A DNA stretch of 64,000 bases from contig CAJUEW010000001.1 of the NCBI GenBank assembly GCA_910585465.1, positions 477,849 to 541,848 of the forward strand, given 5' to 3'. Positions 17,476 through 26,633 of the stretch are shown here, piece after piece. The stretch's first letter is position 1; every line of letters begins with the position of its first letter. The notes below the pieces were generated by a model. That model did no database searches. It saw nothing but the letters and a program-made list of their open reading frames with translations, and was not told the origin of the DNA. Source of the DNA: an uncultured Lachnospiraceae bacterium. GTDB taxonomy: Bacteria; Bacillota; Clostridia; Lachnospirales; Lachnospiraceae. Position numbers and translations under genes: made by a program.

Positions 17476-18738
17476 CTATTCTTCTTCCCCGTCTTCCGTC
17501 TCATTCAGCCGGATACTCATCTTCAGCTCTTCCTGTACACTGCAATTCTCCGGAACCACAACATTTACAGGAACTGTATAAGTCCCGGCACGACGGTATT
17601 CGGAAAGGTCTACACTCACCGTAATATCTTCTGCAGTCAGTCCCGCCAGGGCTGAGGCCATACCACTGACAGGAACCTCCAAAGCTCCAATTTCCGACAT
17701 GTCCAGTGACAGGCCCTCCTGAATGTTCTGATACTGAATCTGTCCGTTTAAAAATATATAGTTGGCAGTCTCATAGGGCATAATGTCCATGGTAACTACT
17801 ATCTCATGCTCATCCTCATCCGGGATCACAATATCATCTTTCAGATACTGACTGATATCCACAATCTGTTCTACTCTTCCTGTCAGTCCTTCCGGGTTCA
17901 AAGCCGATGCGGGAATATCCAGATTAAAGATAGGAGTAATCTCGGATCTTTCACCTGCAATCGTAACTGTTTCCGGCGCATAAGAGATAGCACTGATGCC
18001 ATAGCCTTTCGGAGCGGCAGAGCTGATATCAAAGCTGATACCTACCAGCTTTTTATTCAGTGTCGTAACAGTTACTTCAAAATCCTTGTCCTTTCCAATA
18101 TAATCCAGATAGGTGCCGTCAATAGTTCTTCCGTCGCCGTCCAGCAGCTCCAGCCTGCAGGGACGCACTACGGTTCCTGTGATACCGGTAATATTAACCT
18201 TGGCCTCTACTCTCTTAATTCTTTCCACAACGGACTTAGGACCAGTAATCTCCACAAGCGTCTGCTCAGGAATCTTTGAGCCTTCCACTAGTCCGTCATT
18301 TGGCTTGCCCTCTGTTTTCACCGATACCTTGAACTGCTCAGTCACGGATTCTTCAATACTGACCAGCACATTGGTACGGTTCTGTTCGATCCGATCATAG
18401 GAATCATTCCCAGTATATGTCACATCAATCTTCACCATACTGTCATAGCGAAGATTTTTCTGCATATCTGCAGTGGCCACAAAATCCGATGTTCTCATTT
18501 TACTTAACACAGAGCGCCTTGCATACACCACAATGTCTACCGTATCCGTCCCTTCCTCGACACGGCACATTTGTCCCTGTTCCGTAAGAACATCCATATT
18601 AATCATATTTACTTTTATATTTTTAAAGGGCTTGGAGGTAACTGCGTCATCAATATTTACCACAACCAGCCACAACAGCACCGCCGCAATTACAGAAAGG
18701 ATTTTCAGCAACAGGTTATTGAAGATTTTTGTTTTCAT
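17476..18738 (-). CDS. cdaR: CdaR (YbbR-repeat) regulator of the diadenylate cyclase
   Basis: 420 residues: one N-terminal membrane helix (about 9-28), then several extracytoplasmic YbbR repeats, visible as recurrent VxVxxxGxP and GPxSxVxxI patterns (for example TEGKPNDGL, GPKSVVERI). CdaR binds and modulates the membrane cyclase CdaA. Its start overlaps the cdaA stop region by 23 bases, the usual coupled order. The common third gene glmM is not next to it; a surface-polysaccharide operon follows instead after 71 bases. Confidence 0.9.
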   Translation of the reverse strand: MKTKIFNNLLLKILSVIAAVLLWLVVVNIDDAVTSKPFKNIKVNMINMDVLTEQGQMCRVEEGTDTVDIVVYARRSVLSKMRTSDFVATADMQKNLRYDSMVKIDVTYTGNDSYDRIEQNRTNVLVSIEESVTEQFKVSVKTEGKPNDGLVEGSKIPEQTLVEITGPKSVVERIKRVEAKVNITGITGTVVRPCRLELLDGDGRTIDGTYLDYIGKDKDFEVTVTTLNKKLVGISFDISSAAPKGYGISAISYAPETVTIAGERSEITPIFNLDIPASALNPEGLTGRVEQIVDISQYLKDDIVIPDEDEHEIVVTMDIMPYETANYIFLNGQIQYQNIQEGLSLDMSEIGALEVPVSGMASALAGLTAEDITVSVDLSEYRRAGTYTVPVNVVVPENCSVQEELKMSIRLNETEDGEEE

Positions 18739-19588
18739 TTCTGTTCCGCCCTTTCCATATTTTAATTTTCCGCTTTTCCTCAGGCTTAGCCTGAAGCTTT
18801 ATTAGCTGCTCCCGCAGCTGTTCCTGTGTCAGATTGCGCAAAATCCTCCCATTTTTTGCTATAGATACAGATCCCGTTTCTTCTGATACTACAATTGTCA
18901 GGGAATCACTGACCTCGCTGATGCCCACTGCCGCCCGATGTCTGGTTCCCAGCGCCTTACTCAGATTCATATTATCGGAAAGGGGCAGATAACAGGTGGC
19001 TGAACGAATCCGATTTCCTGACATCAGCACCGCCCCGTCGTGCAGAGGGGTATTTTTTTCAAAAATATTCAGAATCAGCTGCGAGGATACAAGAGAGTCC
19101 ACTGCAATCCCTGTACGTTCATAGTCCTGCAGGCTGACACTCTGCTCTATTACAATTAAAGCTCCTGTTCTTGCTTTTCCCATCTCAAAGCATGCCTTTA
19201 CAAGCTCGGTGATCGTCCTATCGGAAATTCCCTCTTCTTCCCTTCTGGAGCTTTCAAAGGGCATAATGGAAGTCAGAATGTTTTTCTCCCCCAGCTGCTC
19301 CAGCGCCCGTCTTAATTCCGGCTGAAATACAATGATAACCGCTGTAATTCCAAGGCTAAAGAAATTTTCCGCAATCCAGAGAATTGTATTCATGTGGAAT
19401 ACCGCCGCAACCGCAAGAAGCGCAAGTACAACAGCAAAGCCTTTCAGTAAGGTCCACGCACGGGTAGACTTAATCCATATCATAAGCTGGTAAATAATAA
19501 AGGATAAAATGATAATCTCTGCCACATCTGTTTTTGTGACATTCAGTGCGTCCAGTGAAATATACTGATTCAACTGTTCAAGACTCAT
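18716..19588 (-). CDS. cdaA: Diadenylate cyclase CdaA
   Basis: Makes cyclic di-AMP from two ATP. 290 residues with three N-terminal transmembrane helices (about 20-95) and a DAC domain holding the catalytic DGA motif (PLHDGAVLMSGNRI) and the RHR motif (LGTRHRAAVGISE). c-di-AMP controls potassium and osmolyte balance and wall stress. A TATAAT at 19643-19648 upstream suggests a promoter of its own, though the -35 is weak. It is followed by the overlapping cdaR. Confidence 0.96.
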   Translation of the reverse strand: MSLEQLNQYISLDALNVTKTDVAEIIILSFIIYQLMIWIKSTRAWTLLKGFAVVLALLAVAAVFHMNTILWIAENFFSLGITAVIIVFQPELRRALEQLGEKNILTSIMPFESSRREEEGISDRTITELVKACFEMGKARTGALIVIEQSVSLQDYERTGIAVDSLVSSQLILNIFEKNTPLHDGAVLMSGNRIRSATCYLPLSDNMNLSKALGTRHRAAVGISEVSDSLTIVVSEETGSVSIAKNGRILRNLTQEQLREQLIKLQAKPEEKRKIKIWKGRNRNENKNLQ

Positions 19589-19663
19589 TTCTTCACATCC
19601 TTTCTCAGCAAAATTTTGCGACCGCTTGGCTATTCCGGCTGAATTATAACAACCTTTTTCAGA

Positions 19664-20614
19664 TTAATGCCTTCTTCTGTTATTTTTATTCCTGGAATTA
19701 ATCTTTTTTACTTTTTTTTCCGGAATGGCAATTGACATCTTCGGAACCGCTTTTACATAATAGTAATATTCATCATCCTCAAACTGTGTATATTCTGTCC
19801 GGGAATAGTCAACATTGAATGCAAAAAATTCCACGATCAGCGCAATTCCCACCGCAGCCAGAGTTTCCAGCATCAGCTGGCCAATCGGCACATCCACTTC
19901 CATCACGAGGGCACCCAGCAAAAACAATACCACATTGGCTACCGCCCCTGTACCGATAGCAAAATACCAGGCATAGTCCACATTCATCCGGCGGACTGCA
20001 TATACAATCATCAGTGTAAGAGCGAATACCAATATAGTCAGAATGACATTTTTATTATTCAGTACATTCTCAACCAGATAGGTAAGCCGGGAAATCATCT
20101 GTTCGGTATCTGAACTGGACAGCATGGTTGTATTATTCTTCATATAATACATCAGATTATAAACAATAATGCCGAATGCCATCGGTACTGCGCAGACCGG
20201 ACCGCCGGTCAGTCCCAGCACCAGAGGAAGCGCATAGGGTATATTCAGAAAAAATGCCGCCGGTGTCAATATCAGAACATATCCATATCCGGGAGCAATC
20301 CGAAAATAAATGCCGTACATAATAAACAAAAGCCCTACGGTCATGGCAAATACTTCCAACGACAGAGCAAACGCATGGACACAGATGAGTATTGCGCCAA
20401 AAACAGCAATCATATTCACCGGGAGGAAGGAGCAGAGAAGCGCAAGCAGCAGAGACACCTCTGGTCCCGCAAGCTTCTCCATAAAACCGATCTGATTATT
20501 AATCAGCAGAAATGCCAGAAAGGCAAATGCAAATTTAACAGCAGGAATCAGATAAATATCATATTTGGAATAAAAAATTTTCAAGTGCTGTTTCATCTCA
20601 AGTAAAGCCTTCAT
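19664..20614 (-). CDS. Conserved polytopic membrane protein, function unknown
   Basis: 316 residues with about eight to ten transmembrane helices and a cytoplasmic tail rich in acidic and aromatic residues (EDDEYYYYVKAVPK), then a strongly basic end (KKVKKINSRNKNNRRRH). I do not recognise a named family. Its ATG overlaps the preceding small membrane-protein gene by four bases, and it lies 75 bases upstream of cdaA. The position suggests envelope or c-di-AMP-linked work, which is inference only. Confidence 0.75.
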   Translation of the reverse strand: MKALLEMKQHLKIFYSKYDIYLIPAVKFAFAFLAFLLINNQIGFMEKLAGPEVSLLLALLCSFLPVNMIAVFGAILICVHAFALSLEVFAMTVGLLFIMYGIYFRIAPGYGYVLILTPAAFFLNIPYALPLVLGLTGGPVCAVPMAFGIIVYNLMYYMKNNTTMLSSSDTEQMISRLTYLVENVLNNKNVILTILVFALTLMIVYAVRRMNVDYAWYFAIGTGAVANVVLFLLGALVMEVDVPIGQLMLETLAAVGIALIVEFFAFNVDYSRTEYTQFEDDEYYYYVKAVPKMSIAIPEKKVKKINSRNKNNRRRH

Positions 20615-21045
20615 TTCTCTGTCTCCTCCATGAATGCTCCGGATGCCGTACTTTTCTCCTCATAGGCATAAATATCCGAAATTTTCTGAAGCGTATGGGA
20701 ATAACTTCCCACACTCTTTTTAGCCATATGGTAACGGTAGCTGCATACTCCATACAAAATACATCCATACACTGCAATCACAGCCCCATAAAGCATAAGA
20801 AAGGTCCTGCCCAGGCTTTTCAAGTCCATTTTATGAATATTATCCAGAAGATATTCCATATTACATGCGCCCCAAAGCCCTACGCAGAGCAAAAAACTGA
20901 CCGTCATGAAAAACCATCCCCAAAGTAGCTGAAGGCTGATATAATCATGCCGGAAATATCCAGTTATCTTTAGTTTTTTCTTATCCTCCTTCTTCTCATA
21001 AAGAGAGGCTTTTGTCATTAAAATTACTTTTTCTTCATTTATCAT
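20611..21045 (-). CDS. Small membrane protein, function unknown
   Basis: 144 residues from the ATG at 21045, chosen because GGTGGAG precedes it and because an earlier in-frame start would run into comFC. A charged N-terminus (YEKKEDKKKLKITGYF) precedes two transmembrane helices (about 35-60 and 85-110) and a soluble C-terminus. It overlaps the next membrane-protein gene by four bases, so the two are probably made together. No family recognised. Confidence 0.65.
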   Translation of the reverse strand: MINEEKVILMTKASLYEKKEDKKKLKITGYFRHDYISLQLLWGWFFMTVSFLLCVGLWGACNMEYLLDNIHKMDLKSLGRTFLMLYGAVIAVYGCILYGVCSYRYHMAKKSVGSYSHTLQKISDIYAYEEKSTASGAFMEETEK

Positions 21046-21086
21046 ATAAGCAGTCTCCACCTCATATACACCATAGTATAACACAA

Positions 21087-21794
21087 TTAACAACCTCTTC
21101 CAACACAAATGCATAAAAAAAATACAGTTTGGGCTCCATTTTCCTTTAGCACCCTGGCCGCTTCATCTATTGTACTGCCTGTTGTATAAATATCATCAAT
21201 TAATATAATATTTCTGTATGAAATACTGCCCTTTGGAACTGAGAAGGCACCTTTCAGGTTAGCCAGACGCTCCTGGTCGTTCAGCTCCTTCTGTGCACGA
21301 GTCCTTCTGACCCTGCGAAGAAGAGTTTCATCTGCCGGAATACCGCATCTTTTCGACAGCTCCCGGGCAAGCAGCGCAGCCTGATTATACCCCCGTTTCC
21401 TTCTTCTGGACCAATGCAGCGGAACCGGAACCAGAACATCCCCTTTCCAGAAAACAGCTTCCCGCGCGCATTTTCTCAGAATTTCCTCCGCATAGAAAGC
21501 AGCGTATTCCCGCCGTCCCCCATATTTATACCGGGTAATGGATTCCCGCATAACCTGATCATAGACAAACGGAGCTTTTCCCTGAAGAAACACATGCCGC
21601 TTTCTGGCGCAGTCCTGACAGTACTCCTTCTCATCAGAAAGCAGAGGCTTCCCACATTTTCTGCAGGAGGGTTCCCTCACATAAGAAAGTCTTGTCCGGC
21701 AGATCCTGCAGGCCAGTTCTTTCGGCTCCTCCACCGCCTCATGACAGACAGGGCATCTGCGCGGAAATAAAAGTCCTGCAACATCAATTTTCAC
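21087..21794 (-). CDS. comFC: ComFC-like phosphoribosyltransferase-fold protein
   Basis: 235 residues of the ComF family, needed for DNA uptake in competent bacteria. Two N-terminal zinc clusters (CPVCHEA...CRIC and CRKCGKP...CQDC) precede a PRT domain with PVPLHWSRRRKRGYNQA and the PRPP loop IILIDDIYTTGST. I place the start at the GTG at 21792-21794, which follows GGGAGG and overlaps the recD2 stop by 11 bases; a longer form would read well into recD2. ComFA is not adjacent, so competence itself is not shown. Confidence 0.88.
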   Translation of the reverse strand: MKIDVAGLLFPRRCPVCHEAVEEPKELACRICRTRLSYVREPSCRKCGKPLLSDEKEYCQDCARKRHVFLQGKAPFVYDQVMRESITRYKYGGRREYAAFYAEEILRKCAREAVFWKGDVLVPVPLHWSRRRKRGYNQAALLARELSKRCGIPADETLLRRVRRTRAQKELNDQERLANLKGAFSVPKGSISYRNIILIDDIYTTGSTIDEAARVLKENGAQTVFFLCICVGRGC

Positions 21795-24009
21795 AGCCTT
21801 CCACCTCCCATATTCTTTCCATAAGCCCGCTGTGCCTGGCCTGTTCGCTGGCATTGGCAATCATCATGAAAAAGGTCTCCTCACTGCCTACAAGAGTCAC
21901 ACAGGAACGTGCCCGGGTCACCGCCGTATAGAGCAGATTCCGGTTCATCAGCATATGGGGACCGGTCAGCAGAGGAATCACAACTGCCGGATACTCGCTT
22001 CCCTGGGATTTATGAATTGTAACCGCATAGGACAGCTCCAGCTCGTCCAGCTGGGAAAACTCGTAGATCACAGTCCGGTATTCATCAAAGAGCACCTCCA
22101 CAGTCTCTGCCGTCAGATCAATACATTTGATCACTCCCATATCCCCGTTAAAAATTCCTGTCCCTTTGTCCACGGCAATTCCGTAACGGTTTCTGGCCTC
22201 CCATTCAATCTGGTAATTATTCTTAATCTGCATGACCTTGTCGCCTTCCCTGAAAATCCCCCGGGGCGTTTCCTTTTCTGTTTTATCTCCGGACGGCGGA
22301 TTCAGATATCTCTGCAGAACTTCATTCAGCCGTTCCACTCCAAGGGCACCTTTCCTCATAGGAGTCAGTACCTGGATATCATAAGGCTTCGCATGTACAT
22401 AGGGCGGAAGCTTTTCCTGTATCAGTGCCAGCAATACCCGGATAATGATATTCGGATCCTGTCTTTTTAAAAAAAAGAAATCTTTGCTTTTGTTATTCAG
22501 CTCCACCGGTTCACCGCGGTTAATTTTATGTGCATTGACAATAATATCGCTTTGAGTCGCCTGCCTGAATATCTTTGTGAGCATGACTACATGATACTTT
22601 TCAGAACGGATCATATCCTTCAGCACACAGCCTGGTCCCACGCTGGGAAGCTGGTTGATATCACCGACCAAAATCAGACGGGTTCCCACGCTGACTGCCC
22701 GGAGAAGAGAATGCATCAGGAAAATATCCACCATGGACATCTCGTCAATAATAATTACGTCCGCCTCCAGAGGATTTTCTTCGTTTCGCTCGAAAGACGC
22801 ACTGTTCTGTCCTTCGGCAGGACCTCCTGACAGCTCCAAAAGGCGGTGAATGGTCAGTGCTTCATATCCGGTCGCCTCTGTCATACGTTTGGCCGCCCGC
22901 CCGGTGGGCGCTGCAAGGAGAATCTCCATCTCCTCTGTTTCAAAATACCGGATGATTGCATTGATGGTTGTAGTCTTACCGGTACCGGGTCCGCCGGTAA
23001 TAATCAGAAGCCCGTTTTTTACGGATTCCAGTACGGCCTGTCTCTGCATCTCGTCCAGCTCAATCCGGGAATGCTCCTCCACCCTTTTCAGCTTATCCAA
23101 AACTTGTTCTTCCTCTATCCCGCATTCCAGATTCAGATCATGAAGCATCTTTGCCGTATTCAGCTCCATATAATAATATCGGCTGTAAAATACCAGCATC
23201 TTCTGTTCCCGTTCCTTGATAACCAGCTTTTGATCCATGCACAGATTTAAGATCTGTACCTGGATCTCGTCCTCCTCCACCCGGAGCAGCTCCAAAGCCC
23301 GGCGCAGCAGTATCTCCTTTGGAAGGCAGGTATGGCCTTCCCCTGCAGCCTGAAGAAGCACATAAAGCAGGCCGCTTTTTATCCGGTATTCTGAATTCGT
23401 ATGTATTCCAATCCTCCCTGCAATCTCATCCGCAGCCTTAAAGCCAATGCCGGAAATCTCATCTGCCAGCCGATAGGGATTTTCCTGTACTACCTGATAG
23501 GCGCCGGGACCATATTTCTGATAAATTTTCACTGCCAGAGACATGGAAATCCCATACTGGGTAAGAAACATCATAGCCTGCCGAAGCTCTTTTTTCTCCT
23601 CTAACTGTTCCGCGATCTCCATAGCCTTACGCTCACTGATCCCCTTCACCTCTGCCAGCCGTTCCGGCTCCTCCTCAATGATCCGGAATGTGTCCTTTTT
23701 GAAACGCCTGACAATACGCGCCGCCAGCGCCGCTCCTATTCCTTTTACAGCACCGCTCCCCAAATACCGCTCCATTGCAGTCTCGTCCTCCGGAGCAAGT
23801 ATCTCATACCGTTCTGCCTGAAGCTGTTCTCCGTACAGCGGATGCTCCTTCATCTTTCCGCTCACCTGAACAAACTCCCCTTCTGCCAGCACAGAAAAGC
23901 TTCCCACACAGGTCAGTTCTTCTTCACCTGATATCAGCTGGAATACTGTATATCCGTTATCATTATTCCGAAATACAATATGCTCCACATATCCTTTTCG
24001 TATTTCCAT
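21784..24009 (-). CDS. recD2: RecD2 family 5'-3' DNA helicase
   Basis: 741 residues of the RecD/TraA (SF1B) family without RecBC partners. It has an N-terminal OB-like part, helix-hairpin-helix repeats (about 90-200), Walker A GGPGTGKTTT near residue 345, Walker B IIIDEMSMVD, QLPSVGPG, and a C-terminal SF1 motif VTIHKSQGSEYP. It acts in replication-fork repair and recombination. Start at ATG 24009, about 70 bases after mreB. It is coupled to comFC at its 3' end. Confidence 0.94.
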   Translation of the reverse strand: MEIRKGYVEHIVFRNNDNGYTVFQLISGEEELTCVGSFSVLAEGEFVQVSGKMKEHPLYGEQLQAERYEILAPEDETAMERYLGSGAVKGIGAALAARIVRRFKKDTFRIIEEEPERLAEVKGISERKAMEIAEQLEEKKELRQAMMFLTQYGISMSLAVKIYQKYGPGAYQVVQENPYRLADEISGIGFKAADEIAGRIGIHTNSEYRIKSGLLYVLLQAAGEGHTCLPKEILLRRALELLRVEEDEIQVQILNLCMDQKLVIKEREQKMLVFYSRYYYMELNTAKMLHDLNLECGIEEEQVLDKLKRVEEHSRIELDEMQRQAVLESVKNGLLIITGGPGTGKTTTINAIIRYFETEEMEILLAAPTGRAAKRMTEATGYEALTIHRLLELSGGPAEGQNSASFERNEENPLEADVIIIDEMSMVDIFLMHSLLRAVSVGTRLILVGDINQLPSVGPGCVLKDMIRSEKYHVVMLTKIFRQATQSDIIVNAHKINRGEPVELNNKSKDFFFLKRQDPNIIIRVLLALIQEKLPPYVHAKPYDIQVLTPMRKGALGVERLNEVLQRYLNPPSGDKTEKETPRGIFREGDKVMQIKNNYQIEWEARNRYGIAVDKGTGIFNGDMGVIKCIDLTAETVEVLFDEYRTVIYEFSQLDELELSYAVTIHKSQGSEYPAVVIPLLTGPHMLMNRNLLYTAVTRARSCVTLVGSEETFFMMIANASEQARHSGLMERIWEVEGCEN

Positions 24010-24079
24010 GCTCTACTCCATGCTCATACAAAAGGACATGACGAATACGCCATGTCCCCACATCACCTTCTATTAGTCA

Positions 24080-25078
24080 CTAATCATCTTCAAGATGGCT
24101 TCCGGATAAGGCCTCCACATATTTGCCTGTTCCAATCGCCACACATTTCATCGGATCCTCCGCAGTCATAGTATTAATGCCTGTCTTAGACTCCAAAAGC
24201 TCTTCCAGACCGCGCAGTAATGCGCCTCCTCCGGTCAGTACGATACCGCGGTCAGCAATATCTGCGGTCAGCTCAGGCGGGGTACGCTCCAGCACGCTGT
24301 GAACCGCTTCCACAATCTGGGAGGTCGCTTCCTTCAGCGCTTCCTCTGTCTCCTCTGAAGTAACCGTAACCGTTTTTGGGAGACCGGTAACCAGATTACG
24401 TCCCCGAACATCAATACTGTCCACTTCTGCTCTCGGATAACAGCTTCCCACTTTAATCTTGATATCCTCTGCGGTTCTCTCACCGATCAGAAGATTATGT
24501 TTCTTACGCATATAGCGGACAATGGCTTCATCAAAATCATCTCCTGCAATCTTTATGGAAGTGCTCACTACAGTTCCTCCCAGAGAAATAACAGCAATGT
24601 CCGTTGTACCGCCTCCTATATCCACAATCATATTACCGCATGGCCTGGAAATATCAATTCCTGCGCCGATGGCTGCCGCAATTGGCTCTTCTATAATAAA
24701 TACCTCACGGGCACCGGCCTGAAAAGTAGCATCCTCTACTGCTTTTTTCTCCACCTCAGTAACTCCGCTGGGAACACAGACCGCAATCTTTGGTTTACGG
24801 AAGGTCTTCTTACCGACTGCCTTCTGAATAAAAAATTTCAGCATTTTTTCAGTAACCGTGTAATCAGAGATCACACCCTGCCGGAGAGGACGGACTGCCA
24901 CAATATTGCCCGGCGTACGTCCCAGCATCAGACGCGCCTCCTCACCAATTGCTTTGATTTTATTTGTATCTCTGTCGAATGCTACGACAGACGGCTCTTT
25001 CAACACAACGCCCTTGCCCTTGATATATACAAGGATACTGGCTGTTCCCAAGTCAATTCCAACATCTGTTCCTGCCAT
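24080..25078 (-). CDS. mreB: MreB/Mbl actin-like cell-shape protein
   Basis: 332 residues with the actin-fold phosphate-1 motif GIDLGTASILVY, adenosine-binding IEEPIAAAIGAG, phosphate-2 DIGGGTTDIAVI and GGGALLRGLE. It forms membrane-bound filaments guiding wall synthesis. The ATG at 25078 follows GGAGAACATAGC; an in-frame ATG nine codons earlier has no site. No mreC/mreD follows, which fits an Mbl- or MreBH-like paralogue. Two promoter candidates lie upstream. Confidence 0.93.
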   Translation of the reverse strand: MAGTDVGIDLGTASILVYIKGKGVVLKEPSVVAFDRDTNKIKAIGEEARLMLGRTPGNIVAVRPLRQGVISDYTVTEKMLKFFIQKAVGKKTFRKPKIAVCVPSGVTEVEKKAVEDATFQAGAREVFIIEEPIAAAIGAGIDISRPCGNMIVDIGGGTTDIAVISLGGTVVSTSIKIAGDDFDEAIVRYMRKKHNLLIGERTAEDIKIKVGSCYPRAEVDSIDVRGRNLVTGLPKTVTVTSEETEEALKEATSQIVEAVHSVLERTPPELTADIADRGIVLTGGGALLRGLEELLESKTGINTMTAEDPMKCVAIGTGKYVEALSGSHLEDD

Positions 25079-25111
25079 GCTATGTTCTCCTTTCGTTCTT
25101 CTCATCTATTT

Positions 25112-25139
25112 AAAATATAGCATATTCTGTCTTTGTCAA
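25112..25139 (-). promoter_or_regulatory. Proximal mreB promoter candidate
   Basis: On the minus strand TTGACA (25134-25139) is followed after 16 bases by TATTTT (25112-25117), about 35 bases upstream of the mreB start. The -35 is consensus and the -10 is only fair. An overlapping TATATT would give shorter spacing. Confidence 0.5.
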
Positions 25140-25254
25140 GGGTCAGGGACTAACGACCCTATGTATCTTTCACCAAGGAAAACAACGGAAAATCTGCTTA
25201 TCCTTCACTGCGTGAAATCTGCCGAAGCTGCCTCCGCAACTTCTGACAGATTAC

Positions 25255-25283
25255 ATTATACCCAATTTTCCACAAAAAGCCAA
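25255..25283 (-). promoter_or_regulatory. Distal mreB promoter candidate
   Basis: On the minus strand TTGGCT (25278-25283), a 17-base spacer and a consensus TATAAT (25255-25260) lie about 175 bases upstream of the mreB start. The leader between contains a GGGTC...GACCC hairpin near 25138-25157. A sigma-A type promoter is the simplest reading. Confidence 0.55.
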
Positions 25284-25291
25284 CCCTTTAT

Positions 25292-26557
25292 TTAACTTAA
25301 TTCTGCGATGCGGGCTACTCCTACATAAATCTCTGATATTTTGTACCAGGTAGGATAGTTTACAATTCCGGTTGCCGGAAGACCGAAAATAGACTGAAAT
25401 TTTTCCACTGCCGCCTTGGTCGCCGGTCCGAAAATACCGTCCGCCGCAATTTTGGGAAGAGCCGGATAGGATTCTGAAATAACATTCAGCTGTTCCTGCA
25501 TCTGCTGTACCTTTGCTCCGCTGGCTCCTTCCGCCAGCTCATACCCCGGCCAGGAGGACGGCACTCCCGAGATCTCCACCGCCGTATTGATATAGATACT
25601 GTCCCCATAATAATACCGAAGTATCTCCACCGCCGAATATCCCTGTTCCCCCAGGCTCTGTGCTCCCCACTGGCTCATCCAGTTAGGACAGGTGACTCTC
25701 CTTCCGTCACAATACTGCGTCAAAATCGGCTGCTTCACATTTGGCCTGGACAAATAGCTGCCGTACATTTCATCTACCACGTTGGAAATATTCTGGTAAA
25801 TATTCCTTCCTGGAATCCATTTCTGATCAAAAGCAGTGGAGGAAGTGATCGTAAAATCATAGCCTCTATTTCTGTACCACTCCGTATAGACCCTGTTCAG
25901 CACAAAAGACATAATCGCCAGCACATTGGCGCGGATCGCCGAATCCGTCCATGTGGCGTAAATCTCGCTGGACGCCACATTCTTAATATAATCCCGGAAA
26001 CGAATCCAGTAGTTCTGCGCGCTGGTGTCCGTGGGAACTCCGTCATGTACAATCACATATTCCGGCACCACCACCCGGCTTAGTACGATCTCTCCTGTTT
26101 CTGTAGTAGGTTTAATCTCTGATTCCGCAATTTTCGGCGGATAAGTGCCGAATAACGTATGGGGACCGATCACAATCCGTTCAAAGCCTTCCGTGGGGGT
26201 TGCAGACTGCATCTGAATCTCCTGAATGGCAATCACCCCCGGAAGAATCTCCGTACCGGCCACCTCTGCATCCTCATAGCCGTCAGCACGAACCCGGACC
26301 GTATATTCCGCATAGGGCTGCTCCTCCGAAAACTGCGTGCTGTACTCCAGATTCGGAGCCGGCAGGGAAATAATCTCTGTCATTCCTGACTCATCCGTCG
26401 TGTAAAGACGCACCTCGCCCTCCGGATCTCCTTCATAGGTAATCTCAACTTCTGCCCCCTGGACAGGTCTTCTCGTCCGTTCCGCAACCAGCCTTACCTG
26501 GAGCTGTCCCTGTTCGGCCGGAAGCCCGGGCGTATTTTCAAATTCATTGTCAGGCAT
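25292..26557 (-). CDS. SpoIID-like protein with peptidoglycan-binding domain
   Basis: 421 residues from the ATG at 26557, preceded by GAGGT; an earlier start lacks a site. Three parts are visible: a carboxypeptidase-regulatory or Ig-like beta domain (about 10-110), a middle part resembling SpoIID/LytB-type wall proteins (IRANVLAIMSFVLNRVYTEW, TQYCDGRRVTCPNWMSQWGA), and a C-terminal peptidoglycan-binding_1 repeat (AADGIFGPATKAAVEKFQ). No signal peptide is apparent, which is odd for a wall-binding protein and may mean expression inside the spore mother cell. Domain calls are moderate. Confidence 0.7.
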   Translation of the reverse strand: MPDNEFENTPGLPAEQGQLQVRLVAERTRRPVQGAEVEITYEGDPEGEVRLYTTDESGMTEIISLPAPNLEYSTQFSEEQPYAEYTVRVRADGYEDAEVAGTEILPGVIAIQEIQMQSATPTEGFERIVIGPHTLFGTYPPKIAESEIKPTTETGEIVLSRVVVPEYVIVHDGVPTDTSAQNYWIRFRDYIKNVASSEIYATWTDSAIRANVLAIMSFVLNRVYTEWYRNRGYDFTITSSTAFDQKWIPGRNIYQNISNVVDEMYGSYLSRPNVKQPILTQYCDGRRVTCPNWMSQWGAQSLGEQGYSAVEILRYYYGDSIYINTAVEISGVPSSWPGYELAEGASGAKVQQMQEQLNVISESYPALPKIAADGIFGPATKAAVEKFQSIFGLPATGIVNYPTWYKISEIYVGVARIAELS

Positions 26558-26633
26558 AAAAGGACCTCTATATTTATGATTTCTATAAAATATATGAATG
26601 AGGCCTATTTTCATTCCCTATTTATCGCCTGCC

